From Panicum virgatum (lineage: Eukaryota; Streptophyta; Magnoliopsida; Poales; Poaceae): 64,000 nt of DNA. Below the pieces are notes generated by a model. It saw only the letters and a list, made by a program, of their open reading frames with translations, was not told the origin of the DNA and did not search any database. A program made the translations under genes and the position numbers. Where the stretch lies: assembly GCF_016808335.1 (NCBI RefSeq), contig NC_053147.1, positions 19,330,913-19,394,912 of the forward strand. Reading direction: 5' to 3'. Positions 1 through 12,400 of this stretch are shown piece by piece (position 1 is the stretch's first letter; each line of letters opens with the position of its first letter).

Positions 1-461
1 ATATTTGTACATATGTCAAATGCAAAACAACTGGCTTCTTGTAAGGGTAATGCTGGGATCCACTCTCGTTGCATACCACATATCTCCTTTCAATGAGTCC
101 ATGGGTCTTTTTTTCTGTGTAGATTTAGGTCTCCTTCTGTCCATGTTCTATAGAGCTCTACACACTTCTGTTGAATATCTGAAACTTTATGGATTTTTTT
201 TCTATCTTTTAACTAGCTTAGTAGGATGTTCTCTCTTTTTTTTGGGTAAATATTTTTTGTGTTGTGTCATGGACAATTTAATCTGACACTAACTGATTTC
301 ATGTTGTAGCATTTTCAGCAGCTCGGCATATGGGAGTTATTTGCTTAGTTTCCTGTCATCCTATGTGTCTTATTTATAACTACTGTTTGCCTCCATGTTT
401 AGTAGAACAAAATTATTGTTTGGTTTTATCAACGGCTTCATCTTTATTTGAAAATATGCAG
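1..461 (+). other. Intron and no recognisable exon upstream of NSF exons
   Basis: AT-rich sequence ending in a polypyrimidine tract and the AG acceptor at 460-461 of the first visible NSF exon. The family residues that should precede that exon are not found here in any frame, so I read this as intron. A 93-codon open frame at 5-286 is leucine/phenylalanine rich with no family resemblance and is taken as chance. Confidence 0.6.
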
Positions 462-2310
<1,849 letters not shown>

Positions 2311-3010
2311 GCATGCTTGGAACAGAAATGGACTGTTAGGTGTCCATCTAGGAATTTGTTTACACCTTTACTTCATCACTCCTATCATCCTCACAGCGTG
2401 TAGAGTGGTTTGGTGAGTTGTGTTTCTTTGATGCGCCTATTCGATCTGTTGCTCTTGTGCTGAATGGATCATAGGTTAATTACACGATGTAGCATTTTTG
2501 TATTTTTTTCCCGAAAGATGCACTCCATTTTTGTATTGTATGCTGATGTGTATACAGTTGATGTGGATCCAGCTATACACCGCAGAATACAACTGAAATT
2601 TGATGTGGATCCAGCTATATCGTTCCAGCTCTCACCTTTGTTTTTTTTTTTGAGATACGAACAATCTGTCATCTTAAAAGATCCGTGAACCGGCTGGAAG
2701 TAGAAGCCATCTATGAATGCTAATACTTGCTGGAAGTACAAGCATTGTGCTGAATATTGAGCCGCGGGCACCTTACAAACTTTGATTATGCTAAATTTAA
2801 TTAAAGACTCACCAAGAAAAAAAAACTCAACACATCTTGTACATGTATTTTTATTTTCTTCTAATTTGATAGTCTATCCATTGCTTTGGCTTGGTCCGGA
2901 TCTTCTTTTAGAAAATAAAAATGTACTATATTGTTTATTTGGTTAATGGTCATACTTCCTCCTAAAAAGTGCTCCTTAATTATACACTTGGATATTGAAA
3001 CATGTCTATT
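2311..3010. other. NSF 3' UTR and intergenic spacer
   Basis: The NSF 3' UTR is followed by AT-rich spacer. Two copies of 'gatgtggatccagctata' (about 2558-2577 and 2602-2620) form a short direct repeat. The overlapping short open frames on both strands have no family features. Nothing else is recognised. Confidence 0.5.
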
Positions 3011-4093
3011 TTACAAATGTGTCACTAGCATGACCAAGACTACCCAAACAAAGCTAATTGAACCAAGCCAGCTGCTTCTTCCCGGTGACACGGAGGGAGA
3101 GGGGTCCTGTTGCTCGTGCCTGAACCGTGGGTTGGACCCGTACAGCAGCTGAACGCCCTCGATGTCGTCTATGCTGAGCTCCACCTTCCTTTCCCCGAAG
3201 TTGATGTACGGGTACATGACCGCCTCCGGCGACGACGAGTGCCCGAGCCCGAGGGTGTGCCCGATCTCATGTGTCGCCACGGATTCCAGGTCTATGGCCT
3301 CCGTTTCGCTGTCCACGTCCAGTGTCCAACGCTCCGCCGCATCGAAGTGGACCTGCCCGTCCTTCGGGCCGTAGGCGTGGGCGACGACGCCTTCCTCCCC
3401 GTCGAACGGCGACCCGTCCCCGTGGTCGCCCTCGTAGAAGCTCACCCTGATGTCGGCCTTGTGGTAGGAGTAGTCCTCGTCGATCTCGACGAACTCCACG
3501 GGGATGACCTTCGCCCACCGCGCGAACGCGCTCCGGAACGCGGCGCGCACGGCCTCGGGCGGCAGGTAGCCGACCGTGGCTGCCGACGACGAGACGGAGT
3601 ACGTCAGCACCAGAGGGCCCGAACCAGCCCACCGCGGCTCGCCGTCCAAGAACGTGAACCGGCTGGCCGCTGAGTCCGACATGACCACGGACACGCGGCC
3701 GTCGGAGACGCCGCAGCGCGGCGAGGTGATCAGGCCGAGCGTGGCGGGGTCGAGCCGGCCGGTGACCGGCAGGCCGAACCTGGACTGGTACCGCTTCACG
3801 GCAGCCTCCATGCGGTCGTCGAACGCGTCGTCGTGCTCCGCCCCGGGGCGCAGGTACCCGAACCACGCCAGGTGCTTTTTCAGCTCGGCGAGGCCCGCGA
3901 CGCGGCTGCCCCGCCCCGCACCCTGCAGGTGCTTCAGCGAGCGCAACGGCGCCGCGCCGCCCGGGTGCCGGTGCAGCACCGCGGCGGCCGCCGGCGCGGG
4001 GCGTGCGGCGTTGGCGACGTGGCGGCACGAGAGGATGCCAACCAGCAGCGCCACCAGCAGGAGGCACGCCGCCGCCCGGCGCCACGGGAGCAT
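3011..4093 (-). CDS. Matrix metalloproteinase (plant MMP, M10A family), intronless
   Basis: Secreted, probably GPI-anchored zinc endopeptidase acting at the cell surface or wall. The frame opens further upstream, but I choose the ATG at 4093 because the signal peptide begins there (hydrophobic residues about 7-22), giving 360 residues. Order of parts: signal peptide 1-29; peptidoglycan-binding-like prodomain about 65-122; cysteine switch PRCGVSD at 125-131, whose Cys holds the proenzyme inactive; catalytic domain with the zinc site HEIGHTLGLGH at 275-285; Met-turn Met293. The C-terminal hydrophobic tail (about 342-360) after a Ser/Pro-rich stretch fits a GPI-addition signal. There is no hemopexin domain, which is normal for plant MMPs. 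High GC and lack of introns are also usual for grass MMPs. All catalytic residues are present. Several long frames on the opposite strand are GC-driven shadows. Confidence 0.95.
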   Translation of the reverse strand: MLPWRRAAACLLLVALLVGILSCRHVANAARPAPAAAAVLHRHPGGAAPLRSLKHLQGAGRGSRVAGLAELKKHLAWFGYLRPGAEHDDAFDDRMEAAVKRYQSRFGLPVTGRLDPATLGLITSPRCGVSDGRVSVVMSDSAASRFTFLDGEPRWAGSGPLVLTYSVSSSAATVGYLPPEAVRAAFRSAFARWAKVIPVEFVEIDEDYSYHKADIRVSFYEGDHGDGSPFDGEEGVVAHAYGPKDGQVHFDAAERWTLDVDSETEAIDLESVATHEIGHTLGLGHSSSPEAVMYPYINFGERKVELSIDDIEGVQLLYGSNPRFRHEQQDPSPSVSPGRSSWLGSISFVWVVLVMLVTHL

Positions 4094-4415
4094 CGGAGCC
4101 AAGTGCTGAGGTGGCGTGGCGGTCGGTTTGTTCTCGTTAGCTCGACTCGCCGTGGTCAACGCGCAGTCAACTAACTGTTTTGCTTCTATTGCGCCGTCAA
4201 AAGTACGCGGCTCATTTATTACCATACAGAAGACACGGCTTTGTTGAGGTATTGTCGGATTCGGATTCCTATCGCCAGCTAGCCGGCCCTCTCTTCCGAC
4301 TCCGACGCCGACTCGACGGCGACCTCCGTTCCGAACTCGAAGAGGGAGCAGGTCACCTATAAAACGTCGCGATCCTTCTCAGAATGGCCGCCCCAATCCA
4401 TTGAAGCCCAAACCT
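4094..4415. promoter_or_regulatory. Divergent promoter between the MMP gene and a truncated + strand gene
   Basis: Spacer of about 320 bp between two divergent start codons. On the + strand 'tataaaa' at 4358-4364 lies about 55 bp before the ATG at 4416, a good TATA distance. On the - strand an AT-rich 'aataaatg' near 4210-4220 lies about 115 bp upstream of the MMP ATG. No operator-like repeats are seen. Confidence 0.45.
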
Positions 4416-4475
4416 ATGGCGTGCCCCACCTCCCTCCTCCCCGCGGCGGCGCCGTTCTTACCAGTCCCCAGCCAC
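4416..4475 (+). pseudogene. First codons of an unidentified gene, cut off by a retrotransposon LTR
   Basis: A TATA box and a short leader precede an ATG (4416). About 20 codons follow, rich in Ala/Pro/Ser with hydrophobic residues, resembling the start of a plastid transit peptide. The reading is cut at 4475/4476, where an LTR begins with its canonical 'tgtta' end. The remainder is not found in the window. I cannot name the gene. The frame is short, so it could also be chance GC-rich sequence. Confidence 0.4.
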
Positions 4476-4755
4476 TGTTAGAAGCGACGGCGAACAAATG
4501 ACGAAGAATAGAAAGATCAAATCGCAGGAAGACACGAGATTTAACATGGAAAACCCCTCCAATGCGAAGGGTAAAAACCACAGGCGCCAACCAATAAGAA
4601 CTTCACTATATCGGGTGTGTGTTTACAACGCCTAGCGGCAGCTTACAAGAGGAATAATGAATTGTGGAGCAAAACTCTAATCTAGGGTATATGTACCGTA
4701 CGGCCGGGGGTGCTTATGTTATATTGTGATCCAAATTCTGTAAAAAAATAGGCCA
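4476..4755 (-). repeat. Copia LTR in reverse orientation (left arm of an LTR palindrome)
   Basis: The sequence starts 'tgttagaagcgacgg' and is the reverse complement, with point differences, of the forward LTR at 4797-5066. The arms (about 270 bp each) are head to head with a ~41-bp GC-rich spacer. The likely left target duplicate is gccac (4471-4475); its right partner is not found. Confidence 0.7.
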
Positions 4756-4796
4756 ACTTCCGACGGAGCGGAGCGGAGGCCCGTCGCCGGGAGACT

Positions 4797-5066
4797 TGGG
4801 CCGGAATTTGGATCACAATATAACATAAGCCCCCCTCCCGCGGTACGGTACATATACCCTAGATTAGGATTTTGCTCCACAGTTCATTATTCCTCTTGTA
4901 AGCCGCCGCTAGGCGTTGTAAACACACACCCGATATAGTGAAGTTCTTGCTGACTGGCGCTTGTGGTTTTTACCATTCGCATTGGAGGGGTTTTCCACGT
5001 TAAATCTCGTGTCTTCCTGCGGTTTAATTTCTATTCTTCGTCGTTTGTTCGCCGTCACTTCTAATA
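4797..5066 (+). repeat. Copia 5' LTR in forward orientation (right arm of the palindrome)
   Basis: Forward LTR starting 'tgggccggaattt' and ending around 'cttctaata', directly followed by a primer-binding site at 5069-5079. It is the 5' LTR of the Copia element whose gag starts at 5106. The terminal CA is mutated. Confidence 0.7.
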
Positions 5067-5068
5067 AG

Positions 5069-5079
5069 TGGTACCAGAG
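5069..5079 (+). other. Copia primer-binding site
   Basis: 'tggtaccagag' follows the LTR. It matches the initiator-Met tRNA binding site of plant Copia elements with one change (normally TGGTATCAGAG). Confidence 0.7.
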
Positions 5080-5105
5080 TCGTGGTTTCAAGTTAGAGTT
5101 TCGTG

Positions 5106-6258
5106 ATGGCGTCGATGAAGTATGATCTACCGATGTTAGACTACAAGACGAGGTTCTCGTTGTGGCAAGTCAAGATGAGAGTTATTCTAGCGCAAACCAA
5201 TGATCTTGATGAGGCACTGGAAAAATTCGGGAAGAAGAAGGATGACTGGACTGATGAGGAGAAGCGCAAGGACCGTAAGGCTCTTACTCTAATTCCGCTT
5301 CATCTATCTAATGATATTCTGCAAGAAGTGCTGCAGGAAAAGACTGCTGCAGAATTGTGGCTGAAACTGGAATCGATCTGCATGTCGAAGGATCTTACCA
5401 GTAAATTACATATGAAGTTGAAGCTGTACACGCTTAAAATGCAGGAGGGTGATTCGGTGTTGTGTCACCTATCTGTCTTCAAGGAGATCGTTACTGATTT
5501 AGGGTCGATGGAGGTTAAGTATGAAGATGAGTACTTAGGTCTTCTCTTATTATGCTCTTTGCCAAGTTCTTATTCAAGTTTTCGTGACACCATACTATTA
5601 AATCGTGATGAACTAACCCTTGCGGAAGTTTGTGAGGCACTCCAGTCTAAGAAGAAGATGAAAGGCATAGTGCAGACTGATGAGTCGTCCTCAAGGGGCG
5701 ACGCCTTGCATGTTAGAGGCAGATCAGAGTAAAGATCATCCAGTGACAACAACGATCGTAACAAGAGCAGTGACGGTAGAGGCCGCTCCCAGTATAAAGG
5801 TCCCAAGAAGAAATTCTGTAAGTATTGCAAGAAGAAATCTCATATGATTGAAGATTGCTGAAAATTATAGAATAAAGAGAAGAGGAAAAATAAATCTAAT
5901 GGTAAGGCTAGTGTTGCTTCCGCTGGTGAAAACTCTGAGTCAGATTGTTTGGTTGTCTTTGCTGGTTGTGTTGCTGGTCATGATGAGTGGATACTTGATT
6001 CTGCATGTTCCTTTCATATCTGAACTAATAGAGATTGATTCAGTTTCTATGAGTCTTTGCAGAACGGTGATTTTGTGCGCATGGGAGATGATAACCCGTG
6101 TGAGATTGTTGGCATCGGCTCTGTTCAGATCAAGACCCATGATGGCATGATTCGCACACTGAAGAATGTGAGGCACATACCAGGGATGAAAAGAAATCTG
6201 ATCTCGTTGAGCACACTTGATAAAGAAGGACTCAAATACACCGGTTCAGGTAGAGTTG
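5106..6258 (+). pseudogene. Ty1/Copia gag and protease, 5' half, interrupted by element T1
   Basis: Starts at the ATG at 5106, 40 bp after the LTR. Residues 1-208 form a UBN2-type Gag (DYKTRFSLWQVKMR near the start). A CCHC-type knuckle CKYCKKKSHMIEDC follows (about 5818-5860). The protease active-site region WILDSAC is at about 5990, then the LKNVRHIPGMKRNLISL segment of Copia protease. In-frame stops occur at about 5730, just after the knuckle (about 5859), and twice near 6020-6035, so the gene is dead. The frame runs into T1 at 6258, where the flanking agttg (6254-6258) is repeated at 19692-19696, and continues at 19692. Confidence 0.85.
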
Positions 6259-6526
6259 TGAAGCGTCCCCTCATAAGAGAAGACTTAAATGTGATACAAA
6301 GCACCAGTCCCAGGAGGCTGATGCCACATTTATTACATCAGATGGTTCAAAACCGTACAAACCTTGGAGGACACTCGATACAGATGATAATAATAATTAA
6401 CCAAGCTACGACGTAACACCAGACCGCAAACCACATAGGGTCTACCACGGGCTCAGAGTACTGCGACAGCGGAGGCATCTCGACAGGGCCGGTTCCACAG
6501 GCAAGGTTGGGTGTAGAACGATAACC

Positions 6527-7770
6527 CTACTCAGCGTCGTCTGGCACGAAGTCTGGGTCTTCTTCTGTAAAAAGTAAGAATGGGGTGAGTATAAACGTAC
6601 TCAGCAAGTCCAACCACACCCACGGAGGGGGTTATAACAGAATAATATGCATAGGTAAATCAAGGATAAGGTTACGGTTTAATTTGCAGAAAAACGACAT
6701 TTTATGCAGGGGTTTATTTTACGAAAAACCTTTTAGGAATCAGTTTTTGCAGTAACATAGAGTTCAGGTTTTAAAACTGCTACCGGACTCCCCGTCCGTC
6801 GTAGCACACGGCACAACTGCCGGAACCAATTCCAAAACAACTCACACTAGCCCATCCCAAAGAAACACTAGTTATGTGACCACACCATAACTCGCCCAAT
6901 ACCGTGGGCACGGCTATTCGAATAATTTCTTGACTCTGCAGAGGTGTGCAACTTTACCCACAAGTAGGATACCACAACTCGAACACCGTCGTGTCGGTGT
7001 AGATCCCAACATAGCCATTACCCACCATAGCTAAGCCTGACTAGCCATCACGGGATGCACCAAGGGGTCATTGACCATTCACTTAGGTATAACCGGGCAT
7101 AAGTCACTCGGGGCTTATCCCTTTTCCTTAGTCACCCGTTGCTCTCAGCTCTCCTGATGGCTATCATACCAACTAGTGGGATTTATGCTACGCCGTTGCC
7201 CATTCAACGGTCGAGTGGCTTGCACGATAGTGGAGTTAGGTGAGATGACACACCAACTCGGTCCTTGGACGCGACAAGATGGATATCTCCCTTCTTTGCC
7301 TTGCCACACAGGCACAAGCACACCAATCGGCAAATCACACAGAAATGCCGTCCATCTCGTCCATACTCATCTTTCGAAAATCCACATTTTATCCCTTCCC
7401 ACACACACACATTTTCTTTGTAAATCAAATGGTATTATGGGTAGAGCCCTAAGCGTTCTAATATCGATTAACGTCCAAGCAAAATTAGACATTAATCTAG
7501 GTAGTCAAGGAATGGTCATCACAAATCAAGGGGTGGCTATCCAACCGTGTTTTCATGCAAGTAAAACATATGCAATTTTGTAAAACAGGCCATTGGGTTG
7601 TGTTTATAAAAACTAGGACAGAAACATGCATCAAAGGATGGGATTGAACTTGCCGTCTTCAAAGCCTTCGAGGAAGTCTTGTCCTACGGGCTCGGGGTCG
7701 TGGAATTGGTCCTCGTTCTCCTGCTCACAGCACGGCTCATTGACGGGTTCTCCTTCGTTCACTCCGTGGT
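6527..7770 (-). other. Putative mini-exons A and B of an LTR-encoded acidic peptide (T1 3' LTR)
   Basis: Mini-exon A (7770 down to 7654, 117 nt) follows an acceptor CTGTAG and encodes HGVNEGEPVNEP... and an acidic tail. It ends at AAGACG|GCAAGTT, a GC-type donor. Mini-exon B (6564 to 6527) follows 'tttttacag' and encodes EDPDFVPDDAE and a stop. A starts with two bases of a codon and ends with one, and B starts with two, so A and B join in frame. No start codon is seen in the supposed upstream exon. This is inference. Confidence 0.4.
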
Positions 7771-8524
7771 CTACAGCGCACACAAACAAGCACACAATCA
7801 AAACAAAGATTTGTCGTCGAGCTCGAAACGGAAACACATGAAATATAGAGCATAGAGTATTATTTTTGAATGGTTTCTGAATGGTAGGGCCAAAACTGAG
7901 TTAAGAGAGGCGGGGTAAAATTTTAGGTTAAGCCGGGGTCGTTAGGCACATAAAATGATAGGTAAGGGGAGCGTTTAGGCCCTAAACAGTTGTCCAGGGA
8001 CCTAATTGTAATTAAGATTAAGTAGGCAGGGGCTTGGTTTATATTTTAGAAGTTTCTTGGGTTAATCTAAAAGAGTCAGGGGCTTATTTATAACTAAGTT
8101 TATATGGTGAGGGTTTGTTTTGAGAATATAGCAGAAGAGGGGGTTCTAATTGCAAAAATATCAAGAGGTGGAAGGGTTCTTAAGGAAATAGGAGAAAGGG
8201 AGGGGGTTCTGGGCGAAATCGCCCTTCTTCTTCCCCCTTCTCGCGTCCCGAACAGGGGAGGGTGGAGGCGGCGCTTGGCGCCGGCGATTCGGCGGCTCTG
8301 AGCCTCGCCGGCGGCCCGGGGTAGAGGGGAAAGGAGGTGGGGGCCCTGCGGGGTCGATCCCCGGCCTCACCTTGTGCCGGGGTGGGGCGTGGCGGTCCGG
8401 CCACGGAGGCCAGCAGCGGCGGGGGTGAGTGAGCGGCGGCGGCGGTGCAGGGTTGCGGAAGGGGGGCGTGGGGTGGCGGCGCGGTTCGAGGTGGCGGTGT
8501 GGTGCTCGGGGGCTCGGCGGCCTC

Positions 8525-8531
8525 TTTTATA
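8525..8531 (-). promoter_or_regulatory. TATA box of the T1 LTR promoter
   Basis: TATAAAA on the minus strand, flanked by GC-rich sequence, about 0.98 kb from the LTR start. The 5' LTR, which drives the element, carries the same box at 18702-18708. It places the transcription start near 8500 (or 18680), so R-U5 would be over 2 kb long. Confidence 0.6.
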
Positions 8532-9436
8532 GGCGGCCAAGGCGGTGGCGGGGGCTGGGCGGCGTTAATGGCGTGGGGGCGGCGACGCGACGCGACGGCA
8601 CGGCGTGGGAGCACTGGTGGGGCGTCAATGGCGTGCGAAAACCGAGCGGCGAGGCGACGTGACACCACGGGCAGGCGGCGACCGCCGTAGGCGGCGCTGT
8701 GCCACGGTCGACGCCGCTGTGCAGCGTCAACGGCGGTCGGCCGTGGCGTGACGCGCGCGGGCTGGGGTGAAGCACGGTGCGCAGGCGAGCGGGGCTGGGC
8801 AGGGTGGTGCTGCGCGCGACGGGCTGCGCACGGGCCGGACGGCGGGGCGCTGCGCGCGCAGGTGCGGCCAGGCGGCCGTGGCGCGGCGGCGCGGCGCTCA
8901 GGCTGAGGCGCCGAGCAGCTGCTGTGGCCGAGCGCGTGTGCGCGCGCGAGGGGGGGGAGGTAGCAGCAGCGCGCACGCGGGGAGGAGGACCGGGCCGGCC
9001 AGGCGCGCTGCGTGACCGGAATGGGGTCCAAGGGCGGCTCGTCCGGGGGAGACGTGCTCGATTGGGCACGGTCGGGCGGAGCAGAGGGCGAGGGGAAGGG
9101 CGCGGGCCAGGCGCGCGCGGCAGAGAAGAAAGGAAGGAGAGAGAGGGAGAGGGAAGGAGAGAGAAAAGAAAAGAAAAGAGAAAGAAAATGGGAAAAAGAA
9201 AAAGAAAAAGAAAAGCAGGGGAGAGAGAAGGGAAAAAAGGGAAGAGGGAGGGGAGGATCCGCGCCGGGATCACGGCGCTGATCGCGGAGCCGGTCGGCCA
9301 CGCTCGGCGTCCGGGCGCGCGAGAGCGCGACGCGCAGGTCGAGGGGAAACAGGGTGCTGGATACGGGTGTCGGGTCTTTGGGGAATCGGGAGATCCGGCG
9401 GAACAGGGAGGATTCCGGACAACTGGGGTTAGGGTT

Positions 9437-12400
9437 TCAAGGAGGGATCTCGAGCTCAACGACGAAGCAAAATTTTAGCGCACGATTTATTTTAGGTAAT
9501 TTTCGGGATGTTACAAACCTACCCCACTTAAAATGAATCTCGTCCTCGAGATTCGACTGGTTCCTAAACAGGTGGGGAAATTCCTTCTTCAGAGCATCTT
9601 CGCGCTCCCATGTAGCTTCTTTTACTCCGTGTCTGCTCCACTGAACTCTGCAAATTCGTACTTCGGAGTTTCTGGTTCTCCTGGCGACGGTGTCTAGAAT
9701 CTTGACCGGTATTTCCTGATATCGCAGGTCTGGCTGCAGATCTATCATTTCTACTGGCACATGCTCTGCCTCGGGTACCCTCAAACACCTTCTTAATTGC
9801 GAGACATGGAATACTGGGTGTATATCCGACATTTCTTCTGGTAGTTCCAAACAGTATGCCACTGCTCCAATTTTCTTCAGAACTCGGTATGGTCCAATAT
9901 ACCGAGGGGCCAATTTTCCTTGTACCTGAAATCTTCGGGTCCCTCGAATGGGTGATACCTTGAGATACGCGAAATCTCCTGGGTTGAAACTTATTTCCCG
10001 TCTTTTCTTGTCGGCGTAGCTCTTCTGTCGGGACTGGGCCGCTTTTATCTTTTCTCGAATCTCGGCGACTCTTTCTTCGGCTTCTTTTATGAGTGCGGGG
10101 CCGACTAGGGCACGTTCTCCAACTTCTGACCACATCAGAGGGGTTCTGCATTTTCTTCCGTAGAGAGCTTCAAACGGTGACATGCCCAAACTTGCTTGGT
10201 ATCCATTGTTGTATGAGAACTCGACATAAGGTAAGCTTTGTTCCCAGTCTTTGCCATAAGTGAGGACACACGCTCTTAGCATATCTTCCATAATCTAATT
10301 CACCCTTTCCGTCTGACCATCCGTCTGCGGGTGATAAGCGGAACTAAAGTCTAGCTTGGTGCCCATGGCTTTATGCAAGCTCTTCCAAAATCTAGAGGTG
10401 AACTGGGTCCCTCTATCTAAAACGATTCGGCTGGGCACACCATGCAATTTCACTATGTTCTCTATATAGAGCTTAGCTAGCTTCTCCCCGTCATAGTTGG
10501 TCCGTACGGGTATGAAGTGAGCTGATTTAGTAAGGCGATCCACTATTACCCATATGGAATCGTGTCCTTTCTGGGTTCTGGGCAAACCCACTACAAAATC
10601 CATTCCTACTTCATCCCATTTCCAAACCGGAATGGGTAGGGGTTGCAATAATCCTGCCGGCTTCTGGTGTTCAGCTTTGATTCTCTGGCAAGTATCGCAA
10701 TGGGCGACGAATCGTGCAATATCTGCCTTCATCCCATTCCACCAATATTTCTGTCTTAAGTCCATGTACATTTTGGTGGATCCTGGGTGAATGGAGTAGG
10801 CTGAGTTGTGGGCTTCATCCATGATTATCTGCCTGAAATCTTCTTTCTGGGGCACACAAATTCTGTCTTTATACCACAACGTTCCCTTATTATCAACTCG
10901 AAAGTCTGGGGCCTTATTCTCTCCGGTTTGCCTCCGGATTTCCATCAGTCCCTTGTCCGATTTTTGGGCTTTCCTGATTCTTTCTTCTAGAGTGGATTGA
11001 ACGTTCAGCACTTGGCTGGAACCTCGAGGGACAATGTGCACATTTAATCGTGCCATTTCCTCTCGTAAATGGTCATTCTTGGGCCCGTAGGATTTCCGAC
11101 TTAGGGCATCGGCTACTACATTGGCTTTACCTGGGTGATAATGAATTTCCAAATTATAATCTTTGACTAATTCCAGCCATCTTCTCTGCCTCAGGTTTAG
11201 GTCTGGTTGGGTGAAGATATACTTCAGACTTTTATGATCGGTAAAGATTTCGCACTTATTTCCAATCAAATAGTGCCTCCAGATCTTAAGTGCGTGCACT
11301 ACGGCTGCAAGCTCCAAATCATGAGTCGGGTAATTTTGCTCATGAGTCCTGAGCTGACGGGAAGCATATGCAACGACTTTCCCATCTTGCATCAGCACAC
11401 AACCCAATCCTTGTCGGGACGCATCACAATAGATGACAAAATCCCGATGAATATCCGGCAGGGTTAGCACTGGGGCTGTCGTCAATCTTCGCTTCAACTC
11501 CTGGAAACTTCTTTCACACGACTCCGTCCAGGTGAATTTCTTCTCTTTTTTGAGCAGCTCTGTCATGGGCCGGGCTATCTTAGAAAATCCCTCAATAAAT
11601 CTCCGATAGTACCCAGCTAATCCGAGGAAACTCCTGATCTCACTGACATTGGTTGGTTGCTGCCAATTGGATACTGCTTCGACCTTCTCGGGGTCTACTA
11701 CCACTCCTTCTGTGGTCAAAATATGACCAAGGAAGGCTACTTTCTCCAGCCAGAACTCGCACTTCCTGAATTTGGCGTATAACCTATGCATTCTCAGCTT
11801 CTCTAGAACTACCCTCAGGTGTTGCTCGTGCTCCTGAATACTCTTTGAGTAAATAAGTATGTCGTCAATGAAGACTACGACAAACTTATCTAGCTCGTCC
11901 ATAAACACTTTGTTCATGAGGTTCATGAAATAGGCCGGTGCATTTGTCAGTCCGAAAGACATCACTGTGAACTCAAACTGTCCGTATCGGGTGACAAAGG
12001 CTGTCTTCGGGATGTCGCTTTCCCTAATCTTGAGCTGAAAATATCCGGACCTTAGGTCAATCTTGGAAAGGTACTTGGCTCCTTTTAACTGATCAAAGAG
12101 ATCATCGATCCTGGGAAGGGGGGTACTTATTTTTGATAGTGACTTCGTTTAGTGCCCGGTAGTCTACACACAACCTCATACTTCCGTCCTTCTTCTTGAC
12201 GAATAGAACCGGGGCTCCCCAAGGTGACGAACTTGGCCTGATAAAGCCAATCCGTTGTAGTTCTTCTAGTTGTTTCTTTAATTCTGCCAACTCGGAGGCT
12301 GCCATCCTATACGGTCTCTTGGCTATGGGGGCGGTTCCAGGAACAAGATCAATGACAAATTCTACGTCCCTATCTGGTGGCATACCGGGAAGCTCTTCGG

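Larger units (their letters stand above)
6259..9515 (-). repeat. T1 3' LTR (3,257 bp)
   Basis: Begins tgaagcgtcccc and ends gggatgttaca on the + strand. Read on the minus strand it contains a pyrimidine-rich and GC-rich part (9350-8180), a TATA box (8525-8531), a possible exon-1 donor CACAAG|GTGAG (about 8374-8382), mini-exon A (7654-7770), a hairpin (6586-6609) and mini-exon B (6527-6564). A purine-only stretch about 140 bp long occupies 9121-9260. Several long open frames in 8160-9460 on both strands are products of GC bias. Confidence 0.93.

Noticed and set aside
3110..4174. Long frames opposite or out of frame with the MMP gene
   Set aside because: Shadows of a GC-rich coding exon; only the minus frame has signal peptide, cysteine switch and zinc site.
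8180..9460. Long Pro/Arg/Ala-rich frames on both strands of the T1 LTRs (also 18357-19635)
   Set aside because: They arise from GC and purine bias, occur in several frames at once, differ by small indels between LTR copies and show no domain.
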